Shown: positions 8,566-18,200, numbered from the stretch's first letter. The stretch is DNA of 53,957 nt from Tannerella sp. (GCA_031272155.1 JAISUI010000091.1:1-53957), one strand, 5' to 3'. The notes: a model not told the origin generated them from the letters alone. Translations and numbers: made by a program.

Positions 8566-10015
8566 GACGATTTGTATTTATTTGATTAAAGAAACTAATT
8601 ATTCGATCGGTGCGGAATGGCGCTACCGGCAGTCCGCCTCCGGAAAAAAGATTGCCCATCGTATCATTGTCGAAGCAAAACATGACCGCCGCCGGCGTTT
8701 TTATCTTGGGCGAAAAAACAATCAACTTATCACCCTCGATAATACCTTCTGCATCCACATACTGCCTGTCGGCTCCGGCGATTTTAAGCCCTTCGATATG
8801 CGTTCCGGTACACATCAGCCCCGCCTCCGCATAGTCAAATGAGATGATAGCCTTCCCGTTTTCAACCCGCATTTCCCGAAACAACGGGCTGCGGTAATTT
8901 TTCAAAGGTTGCCCGTAGGTTTCGGCGAGCGCCAGGTTGGCAAGGCGCAATCCCACGTTTTGTTTGTCACGAGGATGGACGTCTGTGATATCATCCACAA
9001 GATCGGAAATGACAACCATGGCTGTTTTGGGCACCAAGCGACTGACGAACTCCTGCTGTTCACGCAGGCAAGCTGACATGTTGCCCGTTGTGTCCGCTTC
9101 GTCCCGACACGGGGCAATCTGCACGAGATAGAACGGGAATTCTTTCCTGAATTCGCTACGCCAGCCGTTTATCATCGTTTGAAGCCCCAGGCCATACGTG
9201 GCATAATGATCCACATTATTACTACCTTGATACCATATCACTCCGGCAATGGCAAACGGGATAACAGGGTGGATCATCTGATTATAGGTCAGTCCGGGCT
9301 TAACGGGCACCCAGGGTGACTGTATCTTGGGCACGTCGGCTTGGAGCATGGGATTGTTTTCGATCAGTTCGCGTTTTGTCCACACTTCATAGCCCGTACC
9401 GCCCCAGGCCGATACAATCAGGCCGACAGGAATCCGCAACGCGGTGTGTAGCCGCCGTGCAAAAAAGTACGAAACAGCGCTTGTTTGCGACATTGTTTGC
9501 GGAGTGCACGGAGTCCATGATGCGTCGCAGTCGTTTTGCGGTGTACGCGCTATCCGTCGGGGAGTATGAAAAATGCGGATATCAGGATAATTAGCGGCGG
9601 CGATTTCCGCTTCCTGGTTGACGATGCCCCGCAGCGCCGACCATTGCATGTTCGACTGTCCGCTGCATAGCCATACCTCACCCAGCATCACCCCGTGAAA
9701 TTCTTTCACGTCGGTTTTGTTTATCACGGTCAGTGTATAGGGGCCTCCAGCTTCTGCAGTGCGTATGGTCGTTTCCCATACGCCTTCGCCGCCGGTGCGG
9801 ACAACGACGGTGTCGTTCGGAAGCCAACTGCCCGTGATGCGCACCTCCGTGTCGGATGCCGCCCAGCCCCATACGGGAGCGTCCGTTTGACGCTGCATCA
9901 CCATCCCGTCGCCAAATACAGACGGCAACGCTAACTGGCCTTGCGCAAAAATTGCCATTCCTACCGTAAAAAACAACAGCATGACGGACATCCATTTTCC
10001 TGTTTTAAGCAACAT
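8558..10015 (-). CDS. Sialate O-acetylesterase-like SGNH hydrolase
   Basis: This 485-residue exported protein has a signal peptide at residues 8-25 (ending IFAQG). A beta-sandwich N-terminus (VFGDGMVMQRQTDAPVWGWA) is typical of the SASA family. The SGNH catalytic block follows: LCSGQSNMQW with Ser121 as nucleophile, IWYQGSNNVDHYATY (the Gly/Asn oxyanion region) and VHPRDKQNVG with the Asp-x-x-His-like element near residue 345. Family members remove O-acetyl groups from sialic acid or other acetylated sugars such as xylan, so the true substrate is open. It lies between the metallophosphoesterase (23-base gap) and the tandem esterases (eight-base overlap), giving three candidate deacylases in a row. 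Confidence 0.88.
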   Translation of the reverse strand: MLLKTGKWMSVMLLFFTVGMAIFAQGQLALPSVFGDGMVMQRQTDAPVWGWAASDTEVRITGSWLPNDTVVVRTGGEGVWETTIRTAEAGGPYTLTVINKTDVKEFHGVMLGEVWLCSGQSNMQWSALRGIVNQEAEIAAANYPDIRIFHTPRRIARTPQNDCDASWTPCTPQTMSQTSAVSYFFARRLHTALRIPVGLIVSAWGGTGYEVWTKRELIENNPMLQADVPKIQSPWVPVKPGLTYNQMIHPVIPFAIAGVIWYQGSNNVDHYATYGLGLQTMINGWRSEFRKEFPFYLVQIAPCRDEADTTGNMSACLREQQEFVSRLVPKTAMVVISDLVDDITDVHPRDKQNVGLRLANLALAETYGQPLKNYRSPLFREMRVENGKAIISFDYAEAGLMCTGTHIEGLKIAGADRQYVDAEGIIEGDKLIVFSPKIKTPAAVMFCFDNDTMGNLFSGGGLPVAPFRTDRIISFFNQINTNRHE

Positions 10016-10038
10016 ATTGAAACGTATTAATTGATCGT

Positions 10039-11619
10039 TTATTGTTCATATACAGCTGCTTGTTTGAATATCCTGCCATACATATCCGTGGCCTGCACTT
10101 CCACCTTGTCAAATGAAGACCAGTTGACTTTGGCTTTCCACAGATGTGTACAGATTCTCGGCTCCGGGGGTTTCAGTCCGGGCAATCCTTCTACTTTGTC
10201 AAACACTTTGGCGTTTGGGGCTACATCGTCCCACTGTTTACGGATAGCGGCTGTCCACGGGTCGGTTTCCATCTTTGTTTGTTGCATGGGTTGCCATGCA
10301 CCGTCGTTGATACGGTATGCTAATTGGCTGTATTGATTTCCGGTAAAAAAATTGGCATACAAAAAACTGTCTTTCCGGAACAAAGAAATTTGCCGGTAAG
10401 TATCTATATGAATAGCATGAAAATCGTACACATATTGATTACCGGAAAATGACAGGGTGAAATAACCCTGTGGCGAGCCGCATCGCATCATGGCGCCAGG
10501 CAGGTTATACTGGTCTAAGAGTCCAAGCCACCAACTGCCGCAGACGGCGCCTGCATTCAGGTGATGATGGGGTTTCGCTCCCGGCCAGTTTTCCGAAGCA
10601 TCAAAAAAATGCTGCCGGATATAATGCGTATGTCCTGACAGCGACAGGGTATGCGGGAATTTGGCCAAAGCTGCAAAAATGCGATCACGGTCTTTGTGCC
10701 GGAAGATCACGTGTACCCTCTCCCCGTCATAGAGTTCTTCTTCCACAACATCAAACAATGGAATATGCGCCATGAAAATCACTAAATAATCATCAGGTAC
10801 ATGACGAAGGTCGTTTTCCAAAAACTGCATTTGATCTTCGCGCAACCCGCCATTATACAGCACGGCTTTATTGTCATTTGGCCTGTGGATGGTATTATCG
10901 GCCACAATGTAATGTACTTTCCCATAATTGAACGAATAAGTGACCGGTCCATAAAAAGATTCAAAAGTTTCAGAAGCGGTTTTGTCGTCCGTCGCATCGT
11001 AGTTATGGTCGTGGTTGCCGATAAGATGGTACCATGGGATGCCGATCTGCCCAATAATTCGGCTGATTCGTCCCAGATGCAACGGTGGGTCGAAACCGTC
11101 GTCGCCCAGTGTAAGGCCAAAGGCATATCCCTGCACGCCAATGAGATTGTTTACCACGCCGCGTTTAAGATAGTCGAGTTGCCAGTCAAATGCCTGAGTA
11201 TCTCCAAACACGATGATTTTATACTCCTCCGGTTCATCATAACGGTTCAACGGGAAATTGACCCGTTCCGGCAACGGGCCGGTAGGGGCGCTGCCCGAAA
11301 CATTCAGGGGAGGCGACCCATGCGGCTTATGAATGTAATAGAATTTCGGGAGATTGATGCTGTCCACCGGTATGCGATAACCGGTCGGCTTAATCACAAA
11401 TACGATCATCGGCTCGTAAGCCGGCAATTCATAATATCCGTTTTTATCGGTAATAGCTATTTCGATGCCATTACTGACGCCTACGCCGGCTATTCCCTGT
11501 TCGTTGTTGTCGCGCACCGAATTATGATTCGCATCTTCAAATACATAGCCCTTGACCGTTTTCTGGGCATATCCCTGAAAACTGCAAAACAGAAGAGTCA
11601 ATATAATAAACTGTTTCAT
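10039..11619 (-). CDS. Exported calcineurin-like metallophosphoesterase with N- and C-terminal accessory domains
   Basis: The protein has 526 residues with a signal peptide ending near YAQ at residue 19. Residues 21-75 form an SdrD-B/carboxypeptidase-regulatory-like beta module (VKGYVFEDANHNSVRDNNEQ), the N-terminal domain usually fused to this family. The calcineurin core shows its metal motifs in order: GDTQ at 139-142, GDDGFD at 172-177, GNHDHN at 201-206, MAHIP near 283-287 and GHTH at 329-332, so both metals should bind. The C-terminal 130 residues match the extra domain found in these Bacteroidota phosphoesterases. It would release phosphate or a phospho-head group in the periplasm. It is the first gene after susD and sits behind a strong hairpin. 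Confidence 0.88.
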   Translation of the reverse strand: MKQFIILTLLFCSFQGYAQKTVKGYVFEDANHNSVRDNNEQGIAGVGVSNGIEIAITDKNGYYELPAYEPMIVFVIKPTGYRIPVDSINLPKFYYIHKPHGSPPLNVSGSAPTGPLPERVNFPLNRYDEPEEYKIIVFGDTQAFDWQLDYLKRGVVNNLIGVQGYAFGLTLGDDGFDPPLHLGRISRIIGQIGIPWYHLIGNHDHNYDATDDKTASETFESFYGPVTYSFNYGKVHYIVADNTIHRPNDNKAVLYNGGLREDQMQFLENDLRHVPDDYLVIFMAHIPLFDVVEEELYDGERVHVIFRHKDRDRIFAALAKFPHTLSLSGHTHYIRQHFFDASENWPGAKPHHHLNAGAVCGSWWLGLLDQYNLPGAMMRCGSPQGYFTLSFSGNQYVYDFHAIHIDTYRQISLFRKDSFLYANFFTGNQYSQLAYRINDGAWQPMQQTKMETDPWTAAIRKQWDDVAPNAKVFDKVEGLPGLKPPEPRICTHLWKAKVNWSSFDKVEVQATDMYGRIFKQAAVYEQ

Positions 11620-11638
11620 TTCTCTTGAATATAGCTAA

Positions 11639-11682
11639 AATAAAGGCTATATCAAATAACACCATTTGATACAGCCTTTATT
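11639..11682 (-). terminator. Strong hairpin after susD, probable intra-operon attenuator
   Basis: A 19-base stem (11639-11657 with 11664-11682) and 6-base loop begin seven bases after the susD stop. On the minus-strand RNA every pair forms, with one G-U; on the plus strand the same position is an A-C mismatch, so the structure suits the operon transcript. The stem is followed by TTTTAGC, a weak U tract. It could end part of the transcripts or protect the 3' end of the susC-susD message. Confidence 0.7.
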
Positions 11683-11688
11683 ATTAGA

Positions 11689-13479
11689 TTACCATCCCTG
11701 TATCTGTTTCAATTGGGGATTTAAAACGGTTTCTGAAAGAGGTATCGGATAATAATACCATTTCGGCTCCTCGAAAGGCAACTTATTGATCTTATCTGCC
11801 GTATAGGTGATGTGTCCACTGAGGCCTCCTGGGCCGTCCAGGGCAATCGCTTCATTTCCACCTACGCGAAGGATGATCGAAACGCCTGCCGGTTCCGGAT
11901 CGTTGGGTCCGATGATGGCTATATCAGGAACTCCGTCGGCGGTTACGTCCATCACCCCCAGGGCGGGGATATACATCCCTTTCTGATGCTGCGAGATCAG
12001 TTTGCCGGCGCCCCAGCGCTTGAGATCGTTCAGCCGCAGTTCTTCAAAAGCCATTTCTACCCTGCGCTCGCGCCGTATTTCCAGTATAACGCCTTTGTTG
12101 GCTCCGCTCACTTTGTCATACGCATCGGCCAAATACGGATCCGGATTGCTGTTGGCTTTCCCCAAATCCAAACGCCCCGGCATCCCCACTCTTTCACGCA
12201 ATTTATTGACGGAAATATCCAGATCGTTTTGGGTGAGCGTGCCTAATTCCGCTTTCGCTTCGGCGTAGTTAAGCAATACTTCGGCATACCTGAACCACGA
12301 CTGGGCATTGTAGCACATATCCCATCCTTTTCTCAGATCCAGGTCTATCGGATAATTCTTCAACTGTCCGTAACCACCAGTGCTGGGTGTACGATAATAT
12401 GCCTGATTTTCAAAAGGCAATATCCATCCCGGAGGCGCAATGGTCTCCGCCATGCGGGGATCCCTGTCTTTAAATATTTCAAGATACGTCTTCTCGTTAT
12501 AACCCGGTGTGCTTGTAAACGGTGTTCCGTCGAGCATCAGGTAGGTTTCCGCCAAGCTCTGGCTGACCCCCACGTAAGGATTTTCGAGATAGATATAAAC
12601 ATTCTGGCCGATGTTTGCCGCTTCGGAAGGATAGAATTGCATGATGCAATCCTTGTTCTGGGCAAGCACATCACCCGGACTGGTGAACAGGGCGCGATAC
12701 GCCTCCGGACTGTTCCCTTCGATCGCAAACTGCTGGCTGTTGATAAGCTGTTCGCAAGCCCATACCGCTTTTTCAAAGAAGGTATTCGCGGAGTTTTCCA
12801 AGCCGAGTTCCGAATGATATTTACGCCAGGTGCCTTCATATACGCAGAAACGAGCCATGAATGCCAACGCGGCATATTTATGCACAGCCGCCTTCGTACC
12901 CATAGTCGCTTTAAGATTATCCACAGCAAATTGCATGTCATTCAGGATGGAATCAACGACTAAGGTACGCGGATCCCGCGCCTTGAAAATATCAGGATCG
13001 TCCGATTCCAATGCTTTGCCGTACCAGGGTACATCGGAATACATCAATACCTTATCTACATAGAACCATGCCCTGAAAAACCGCGCAACACCCAAATAGT
13101 GATTTTTGTCTTCATCGGTTCCATCTGTCACTGTTACAGCATGATCCAGCATATAGTTGACCATGCGCAACTTACCCCAGTCGCTCCAATAGCCGCAATT
13201 TTCAGGTTTTGTCGTACCGGTTAGCAGGGTTTTGACATACGTAGATGGGACGCTGTAGAAATAATTATCGGCGTCGACATCATTATAAATGCCTCGACGT
13301 CCAAAGCCCGAACTCAAGTCATAGAAGGTATTGGAGTACAATTCCAAATCGTTTGTGCTTCTGAAAAAACCTTCCGGCGTAATCGAGGTTTCGGGGATTC
13401 TGTCCAAGAAATCCGAACACGACGTCCATCCGGCCAAAGTGGCCGATAAACAAATGATATATATACTAAACTTTTTCAT
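11689..13479 (-). CDS. SusD/RagB-family glycan-binding lipoprotein
   Basis: The 596-residue lipoprotein has Cys21 in a WTSC lipobox. The mature start SDFLDRIPETSITPEGFF is the classic SusD opening (FLD-x-x-P with a helix preceding TPR repeats). The RagB core shows YADVPWYGK-type text (LMYSDVPWYGKAL), RARDPRTLVVDSIL and the C-terminal ILEIRRERRVEMAFEELRLNDLKRWG helix. SusD proteins cap the SusC barrel at the cell surface and bind the glycan. Its start lies 19 bases after the susC stop, the usual pairing. Which glycan it binds cannot be read from sequence. The paralogue at 34880-36691 shares the layout but is clearly diverged. Confidence 0.96.
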   Translation of the reverse strand: MKKFSIYIICLSATLAGWTSCSDFLDRIPETSITPEGFFRSTNDLELYSNTFYDLSSGFGRRGIYNDVDADNYFYSVPSTYVKTLLTGTTKPENCGYWSDWGKLRMVNYMLDHAVTVTDGTDEDKNHYLGVARFFRAWFYVDKVLMYSDVPWYGKALESDDPDIFKARDPRTLVVDSILNDMQFAVDNLKATMGTKAAVHKYAALAFMARFCVYEGTWRKYHSELGLENSANTFFEKAVWACEQLINSQQFAIEGNSPEAYRALFTSPGDVLAQNKDCIMQFYPSEAANIGQNVYIYLENPYVGVSQSLAETYLMLDGTPFTSTPGYNEKTYLEIFKDRDPRMAETIAPPGWILPFENQAYYRTPSTGGYGQLKNYPIDLDLRKGWDMCYNAQSWFRYAEVLLNYAEAKAELGTLTQNDLDISVNKLRERVGMPGRLDLGKANSNPDPYLADAYDKVSGANKGVILEIRRERRVEMAFEELRLNDLKRWGAGKLISQHQKGMYIPALGVMDVTADGVPDIAIIGPNDPEPAGVSIILRVGGNEAIALDGPGGLSGHITYTADKINKLPFEEPKWYYYPIPLSETVLNPQLKQIQGW

Positions 13480-13498
13480 ATCTCACTGATTTACTTGA

Positions 13499-16400
13499 TT
13501 AAAAACTAACATTAATACCGAATGAATAATTCTGGGAGAACGGATATCCGGGCGTCTGGCGCTGAACTTGATAGCGATCGCCGCGTCCGCTCAGAATTTC
13601 AGGGTCAATCATTTTAACATAGATGTGACTGAGCGTCCAGAGATTTTCTCCGCTGAGATAAAACCGCAGGTTGCTGAGATGACATTTTTTGATCAGGTTT
13701 TGCGGAAGCGTATATCCGATCGTCAGGTTTCTCAGGCGCAGATATGAGGCATCCTGCAGATATTTGGTTTGCGTTTGCGACATTTCGCCGCCACCGGCCG
13801 CTCCGTATTTAGGACGGGGAAAATAAGCGTCCTGGTTGTCTTCCCGCCAGTAGTCCGTCTGATGGGCAAAAACGGCAGCCGGCGTATCGCCTATGGCGTT
13901 TGATACGCCCCAGAACACAATATGTCCTGTGCCGGGGTACCAGTCTTTCTTCCCTACACCGTAGAACAGCAGCCGCAGGTCGAAGCCATGCCAGCCGGCA
14001 GACAGATCCAACGAATAAGGATATTGCGCCTGTGAATTGCCAATGATTTTGGCATCGCCGGGATTGTCCAATGTGCTTTCGCCATAGCTAATTTCGCCAT
14101 TGCCGTCTATATCCTTGAAGCGGATATCGCCGGCTTTCTTCGATCGGTTGTTGCCCATCACGCTATTCTGGTTGGCGGCCAGCGCTTCCTCGTCGGTTGC
14201 AAAGAAACCGTCGGTGGTAAGGCCCCACATTTCCCCGATTCGTTTGCCCACGTAGTAGTCCCAGATGTTATTCGTGGGATTGTCGTACTTGGTGATGTAC
14301 GTCCAACTGTTGGAAATCATAAAACGTGCACCGAGCGACAGGGGCGAATTGCCCACATTAAACTGGTCGTTCCATCCGAGCGTCACCTCCCATCCTTTCG
14401 TTTCGAGGTCGGCAGCATTTTCTCGCGGCACCGATGCGCCGAATACAGCCGGCAACGTCACACCTTTGCACAACATACCGATCGTCTTCTGTGAATACCA
14501 GTCGAAGGTCAGGTTCAGGCGGTTCTTCAGCAGCGTCAGGTCGGTACCCAGATTGAGTTTGACGACTTTTTCCCAAGTCTGGTTAGGCGACACCGGCGCA
14601 GGCATATAGACGCCTGACGGTTTGCTGCTTCCGAAGTTGTAGAGCACTTCGCTTTGCCCCATGGTTGACATGTAGGGATAGTAGTTTGTGTAGGCCTGTG
14701 CCATGTATCCCGTACCCGTTTCGTAACGTCCCGAAAACATAGTCTGATTCCCCAGTGCGCCATACGAGGCTCTTACTTTCCACAGATCCACTTTTAACTG
14801 TTCTGCTAAACTTTCAAAAAACGCTTCGCGCGAGATAAGCCATGCCACGGAACCTGACGGAAAGAATCCCCAGCGTTTGCCCGGCGGATAACTGGATGTT
14901 CCGTCGTAACGACCGTTGGCCTCAAAGATGTATTTGTTGTCATAGATATAGTTCGCGCGGAAGAAAAGTCCCTGCAAGGCAAAATCGTACATGGATTCGC
15001 CCCGCGTGATAAGTCCGTTCGACAATTGAATGGATGGCAGACTGTTGGATGTAAGGTTTTCGCTCCTTACCCAGAACTGGTTCCAATAGACATATTCCTG
15101 GTTATATCCCGCCAATGCCGATACAAAATGCTTGTCGGCGAAGGTCTTATGGAAATCAACAACGAAGTTGAAAATTGTCTGACGATGCTTGGTATATTCT
15201 TTTTCCGCCCACGAATTGCTGCCGGAGCCGGAACCGCTGTGGTTCTCGACATGCGGACTTACTGCCCGTTCCAGGGCCAGATCGGGGCCACGCTTGAAGT
15301 AAATAGGCAACTGATAGGAGTCTGATCCCGTATTAGCCCACCGGAAGGTTGCATCGCCTTTAAGCTGGAGAACGTCTTTAATCAGGTCAATCTGCGTATT
15401 GAAAGCTAACTGAGTTTCGTTCAGCTCAGTATCTTTCATGCCTCCTTCTTCAAGATAAGCGATATATACGCCACGAGCGCTATATGACCCGTCCGGAGTG
15501 TAAGGCAAATCCATTGTATTGCTGTGATACAGCCGATAGAAATAGTCGTCATTCAAACTGCTCGGACGTTCATAATCGGTATTTACAAACGCGATTCGGT
15601 TGCCCAATGTCCACCAGTTGGTCAGTTTCATATCGGCATTAGCCCGGAGGTTATACCGTTTGAAAATATCATTGTGAGTGATATTTATCACGCCATCCTG
15701 CTGGTAATAACCACCGCTGACATAATATGACAGGTTGTCGGTGCTTTTCGACACATTTACGTCGGCATTGTACGACGGCGACCATCTGCGGGTCAGTTCG
15801 TTGTACCATTCGTATTCGCCATAGTAATACCATCGGGTAGGATTCCCCGGATCAATGATGGTACGCGGTAGCGAAGGATCTTTTGTAATCTGCTCCGAAT
15901 ACGGAATCTGAGGGTCTAACCAGCCGCCGTCCGGATAGTCGGCAAGCGCCGCCATTTTCAGGATCGTTTCCGGATTAGTCTCATAATCAATCTCATGCAC
16001 ATACTTCGTCGCATAATAGGCGTTGAAGTTTACCTGCAGGTTCTTGCTTTTCGCCTTCTTGGTCGTAATCAGCAAAACGCCGTAGGCCGCACGCGATCCG
16101 TAGATAGCGGAAGCTGAAGCATCTTTCAGTACGGATACGCTTTCGATATCCACCGGATTGAGCCGCCCCAGTTCTTCGGCCGAGGTCGGTACGTTGTCCA
16201 CCAGGATAAAAACACTGCCACCGTTGATGGACGTAAATCCGCGAATATTGATGGATGCCGTGGAAGTGGCGCGTCCGCCGATATTCTCAATGTTCAAGTT
16301 AGCCGCCATTCCCTGCAATCCCGTACTGACGTTATTGATCGGGCGGTTAAGCATTTCCTTGCCGGAAATGGACTGTACGGCGCCGGAAAGATTGACCTTC

Positions 16401-16810
16401 TTTTGCGTGCCATACCCTACGACTACCACCTCGTCCAGTTCACTGGCGCTTTCTGCCAGGGTGACCGTGATGGATTGTCTGTTGCCGACAACTATTTCCT
16501 GCGAGGTATAGCCAATATAAGAGAATACCAATACCGCGTTGCGATCGGGTACTGTAATCTCAAACTCTCCGTCTATACCGGAAATCACACCGGTCGTCGT
16601 TCCCTTAATTACTACGTTCACGCCTGCTAACGGTTCCCCGTTCTGGTCTTTTACGACCCCTTTGACGCGAACATCCTGTACACGATCCAAAGTTACACTT
16701 TGGTCTTCATTAAGATCAGTTCCCGCCATCATTATTGGCGTAATCATTAGCAGCATCCATGCTGCATAGCAACTGATCGTCACACATCGAATTTTTCTAC
16801 ATCTCCACAT
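13499..16810 (-). CDS. SusC/RagA-family TonB-dependent outer-membrane transporter
   Basis: This 1103-residue barrel has a signal region (residues 10-30), a carboxypeptidase-D-like plug extension (VKGVVKDQNGEPLAGVNVV), the TonB-linked segment ELDEVVVVGYGTQKKVNLSGAV, and the plug domain RINIRGF-type text (ASINIRGFTSINGG, ILVDNVP, LKDASASAIYGSRA). It ends in the beta-strand YSFGINVSF with a terminal Phe, as expected for barrel insertion. There is no N-terminal STN domain, so it should not signal to a FecR anti-sigma factor, which agrees with the divergent XylR-like regulator here. It imports oligosaccharides using TonB energy. It begins 25 bases after the aminotransferase stop. Confidence 0.96.
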   Translation of the reverse strand: MWRCRKIRCVTISCYAAWMLLMITPIMMAGTDLNEDQSVTLDRVQDVRVKGVVKDQNGEPLAGVNVVIKGTTTGVISGIDGEFEITVPDRNAVLVFSYIGYTSQEIVVGNRQSITVTLAESASELDEVVVVGYGTQKKVNLSGAVQSISGKEMLNRPINNVSTGLQGMAANLNIENIGGRATSTASINIRGFTSINGGSVFILVDNVPTSAEELGRLNPVDIESVSVLKDASASAIYGSRAAYGVLLITTKKAKSKNLQVNFNAYYATKYVHEIDYETNPETILKMAALADYPDGGWLDPQIPYSEQITKDPSLPRTIIDPGNPTRWYYYGEYEWYNELTRRWSPSYNADVNVSKSTDNLSYYVSGGYYQQDGVINITHNDIFKRYNLRANADMKLTNWWTLGNRIAFVNTDYERPSSLNDDYFYRLYHSNTMDLPYTPDGSYSARGVYIAYLEEGGMKDTELNETQLAFNTQIDLIKDVLQLKGDATFRWANTGSDSYQLPIYFKRGPDLALERAVSPHVENHSGSGSGSNSWAEKEYTKHRQTIFNFVVDFHKTFADKHFVSALAGYNQEYVYWNQFWVRSENLTSNSLPSIQLSNGLITRGESMYDFALQGLFFRANYIYDNKYIFEANGRYDGTSSYPPGKRWGFFPSGSVAWLISREAFFESLAEQLKVDLWKVRASYGALGNQTMFSGRYETGTGYMAQAYTNYYPYMSTMGQSEVLYNFGSSKPSGVYMPAPVSPNQTWEKVVKLNLGTDLTLLKNRLNLTFDWYSQKTIGMLCKGVTLPAVFGASVPRENAADLETKGWEVTLGWNDQFNVGNSPLSLGARFMISNSWTYITKYDNPTNNIWDYYVGKRIGEMWGLTTDGFFATDEEALAANQNSVMGNNRSKKAGDIRFKDIDGNGEISYGESTLDNPGDAKIIGNSQAQYPYSLDLSAGWHGFDLRLLFYGVGKKDWYPGTGHIVFWGVSNAIGDTPAAVFAHQTDYWREDNQDAYFPRPKYGAAGGGEMSQTQTKYLQDASYLRLRNLTIGYTLPQNLIKKCHLSNLRFYLSGENLWTLSHIYVKMIDPEILSGRGDRYQVQRQTPGYPFSQNYSFGINVSF

Positions 16811-16835
16811 GATACTTTATTTATTAAAATTAAAA

Positions 16836-18200
16836 TTATACGGTTATTTTACTCAATTGATTCTTGTTGGCATATACTTTAAGAATAGCATTTACGATGT
16901 CGTCCATATCTTCTTTTGTTCCCAGCAACGGGCCGGCAGCCCACAGCATTAACATTTCTTCTTCGCAGATTTTATCGCACACAGGGAGATGCAACGACTC
17001 CCTGTATTGTTTCAGGCGTTCAGGCGAGTACATCTTCTGATAGACTTTTAATCCGAGAATATGATCCACCCACGGCTCTTTATGCAATCCATTGCTGATA
17101 TAAGGGCTGAGGGTAACGCCTTCAGCCTCCACTGCTTTCAGGAAAACAGCGCGGTCGGCGCCGTTGAAATGCTCTTTGCGATATCCCATAGTATATAGGT
17201 AAAAGGATCCGCTGTCCGTGCCTTCATACAATTTCTGCGGGACGACGCCCGGACAATCCTTGAGCCGCTTCGTCAGGTAGGCGGCATTTTCATTGCGGCG
17301 TTGCCACTGTTCCTGCGCTTTTATTAACTGCGCAACCATGATGGCGCCCTCTATTTCGTTCATCCGGTATTTGGATCCGATCGTTTCACTCCTGCCGCTA
17401 CGCGATGTTCCGTGATTTTGAATGGTATAGCACCGTTCCATTAGGGCGGCGTCATCGCCAATGATAGAACCTCCTTCCCCGCAGGGAATGGTCTTGGACG
17501 ATTGATGGCTGAAACAGCCCAGATCACCGATCGTACCTACTTTTTTCCCGTGATAACTGCCCAAGTGCGCCTGGCAAGCATCTTCAATCACATAGATATG
17601 ATGCTTTTTCGCCAGCGCCATAATGCTGTCCATATCACAGGGTTGCCCCATGATATGAATGGGCATAATGGCTTTCGTGTTTTCATTAATATGTTTGGCC
17701 ACTTCTTCCGGATCCAACTGGAATGATTCCCTGTCAATATCCACCAGTACGGGCAAGGCGCGACTGACTAAGATAGAGGCGATTGTACCCATATCGGTAT
17801 AGGGACTGGTAATTACTTCATCGCCCGGACCGATGCCCAGCGCTTCCACGCAGGTGTTGAGCGCCTGGGTTCCTGCACCGGTGGCAACACAATACTTGGC
17901 GCCGTTCATAGCCGCCCATTCTTTTTCAAAGGCGGCCACGCTGCCATTCACCGGATTTTCAATACGACACCACTTCCGGCTTCGGATCGTTTTTTCTACC
18001 GACGCCACCAGATGATCGTCCATGTAAGGCCACGGAAGAAACGGTTTGTTGCGTACCGGCGTTCCTCCTAAAATAGCCAATTTGTCGGATGTATCCGTTG
18101 TTTTGCCAAAAAGCGGCTGAAATCCGGAAACAGCAACGCCCGCTGAAGCGGCTGAAACCATGCTTAGAAAATCTCTACGACTACATTCTTTTTTATTCAT
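16836..18200 (-). CDS. DegT/DnrJ/EryC1/StrS-family aminotransferase with Tat signal
   Basis: This is a 454-residue PLP-dependent sugar-aminotransferase-fold protein preceded by a twin-arginine signal (SRRDFLSMVSAASAGVAVSG). The fold marks are ATGAGTQAL at about 106-114 (PLP phosphate loop), VIEDACQAHLG with Asp207, FSHQSSKTIPCGEGG with the PLP lysine at 236, and SKYRMNEIEGAIMVAQL. The family makes amino-sugar nucleotides in the cytoplasm, yet this one appears to be exported. PLP enzymes folded in the cytoplasm are suitable Tat cargo, so export is plausible. Its periplasmic role is unknown. It is the first gene of the SusC/SusD operon and reads away from the divergent regulator, which makes it the most strongly linked gene to that regulation. 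Confidence 0.88.
   Translation of the reverse strand: MNKKECSRRDFLSMVSAASAGVAVSGFQPLFGKTTDTSDKLAILGGTPVRNKPFLPWPYMDDHLVASVEKTIRSRKWCRIENPVNGSVAAFEKEWAAMNGAKYCVATGAGTQALNTCVEALGIGPGDEVITSPYTDMGTIASILVSRALPVLVDIDRESFQLDPEEVAKHINENTKAIMPIHIMGQPCDMDSIMALAKKHHIYVIEDACQAHLGSYHGKKVGTIGDLGCFSHQSSKTIPCGEGGSIIGDDAALMERCYTIQNHGTSRSGRSETIGSKYRMNEIEGAIMVAQLIKAQEQWQRRNENAAYLTKRLKDCPGVVPQKLYEGTDSGSFYLYTMGYRKEHFNGADRAVFLKAVEAEGVTLSPYISNGLHKEPWVDHILGLKVYQKMYSPERLKQYRESLHLPVCDKICEEEMLMLWAAGPLLGTKEDMDDIVNAILKVYANKNQLSKITV

Noticed and set aside
10801..11628. Long plus-strand frame opposite the metallophosphoesterase
   Set aside because: It mirrors a well-supported gene with intact metal motifs; the frame has no recognisable domain or start signal.
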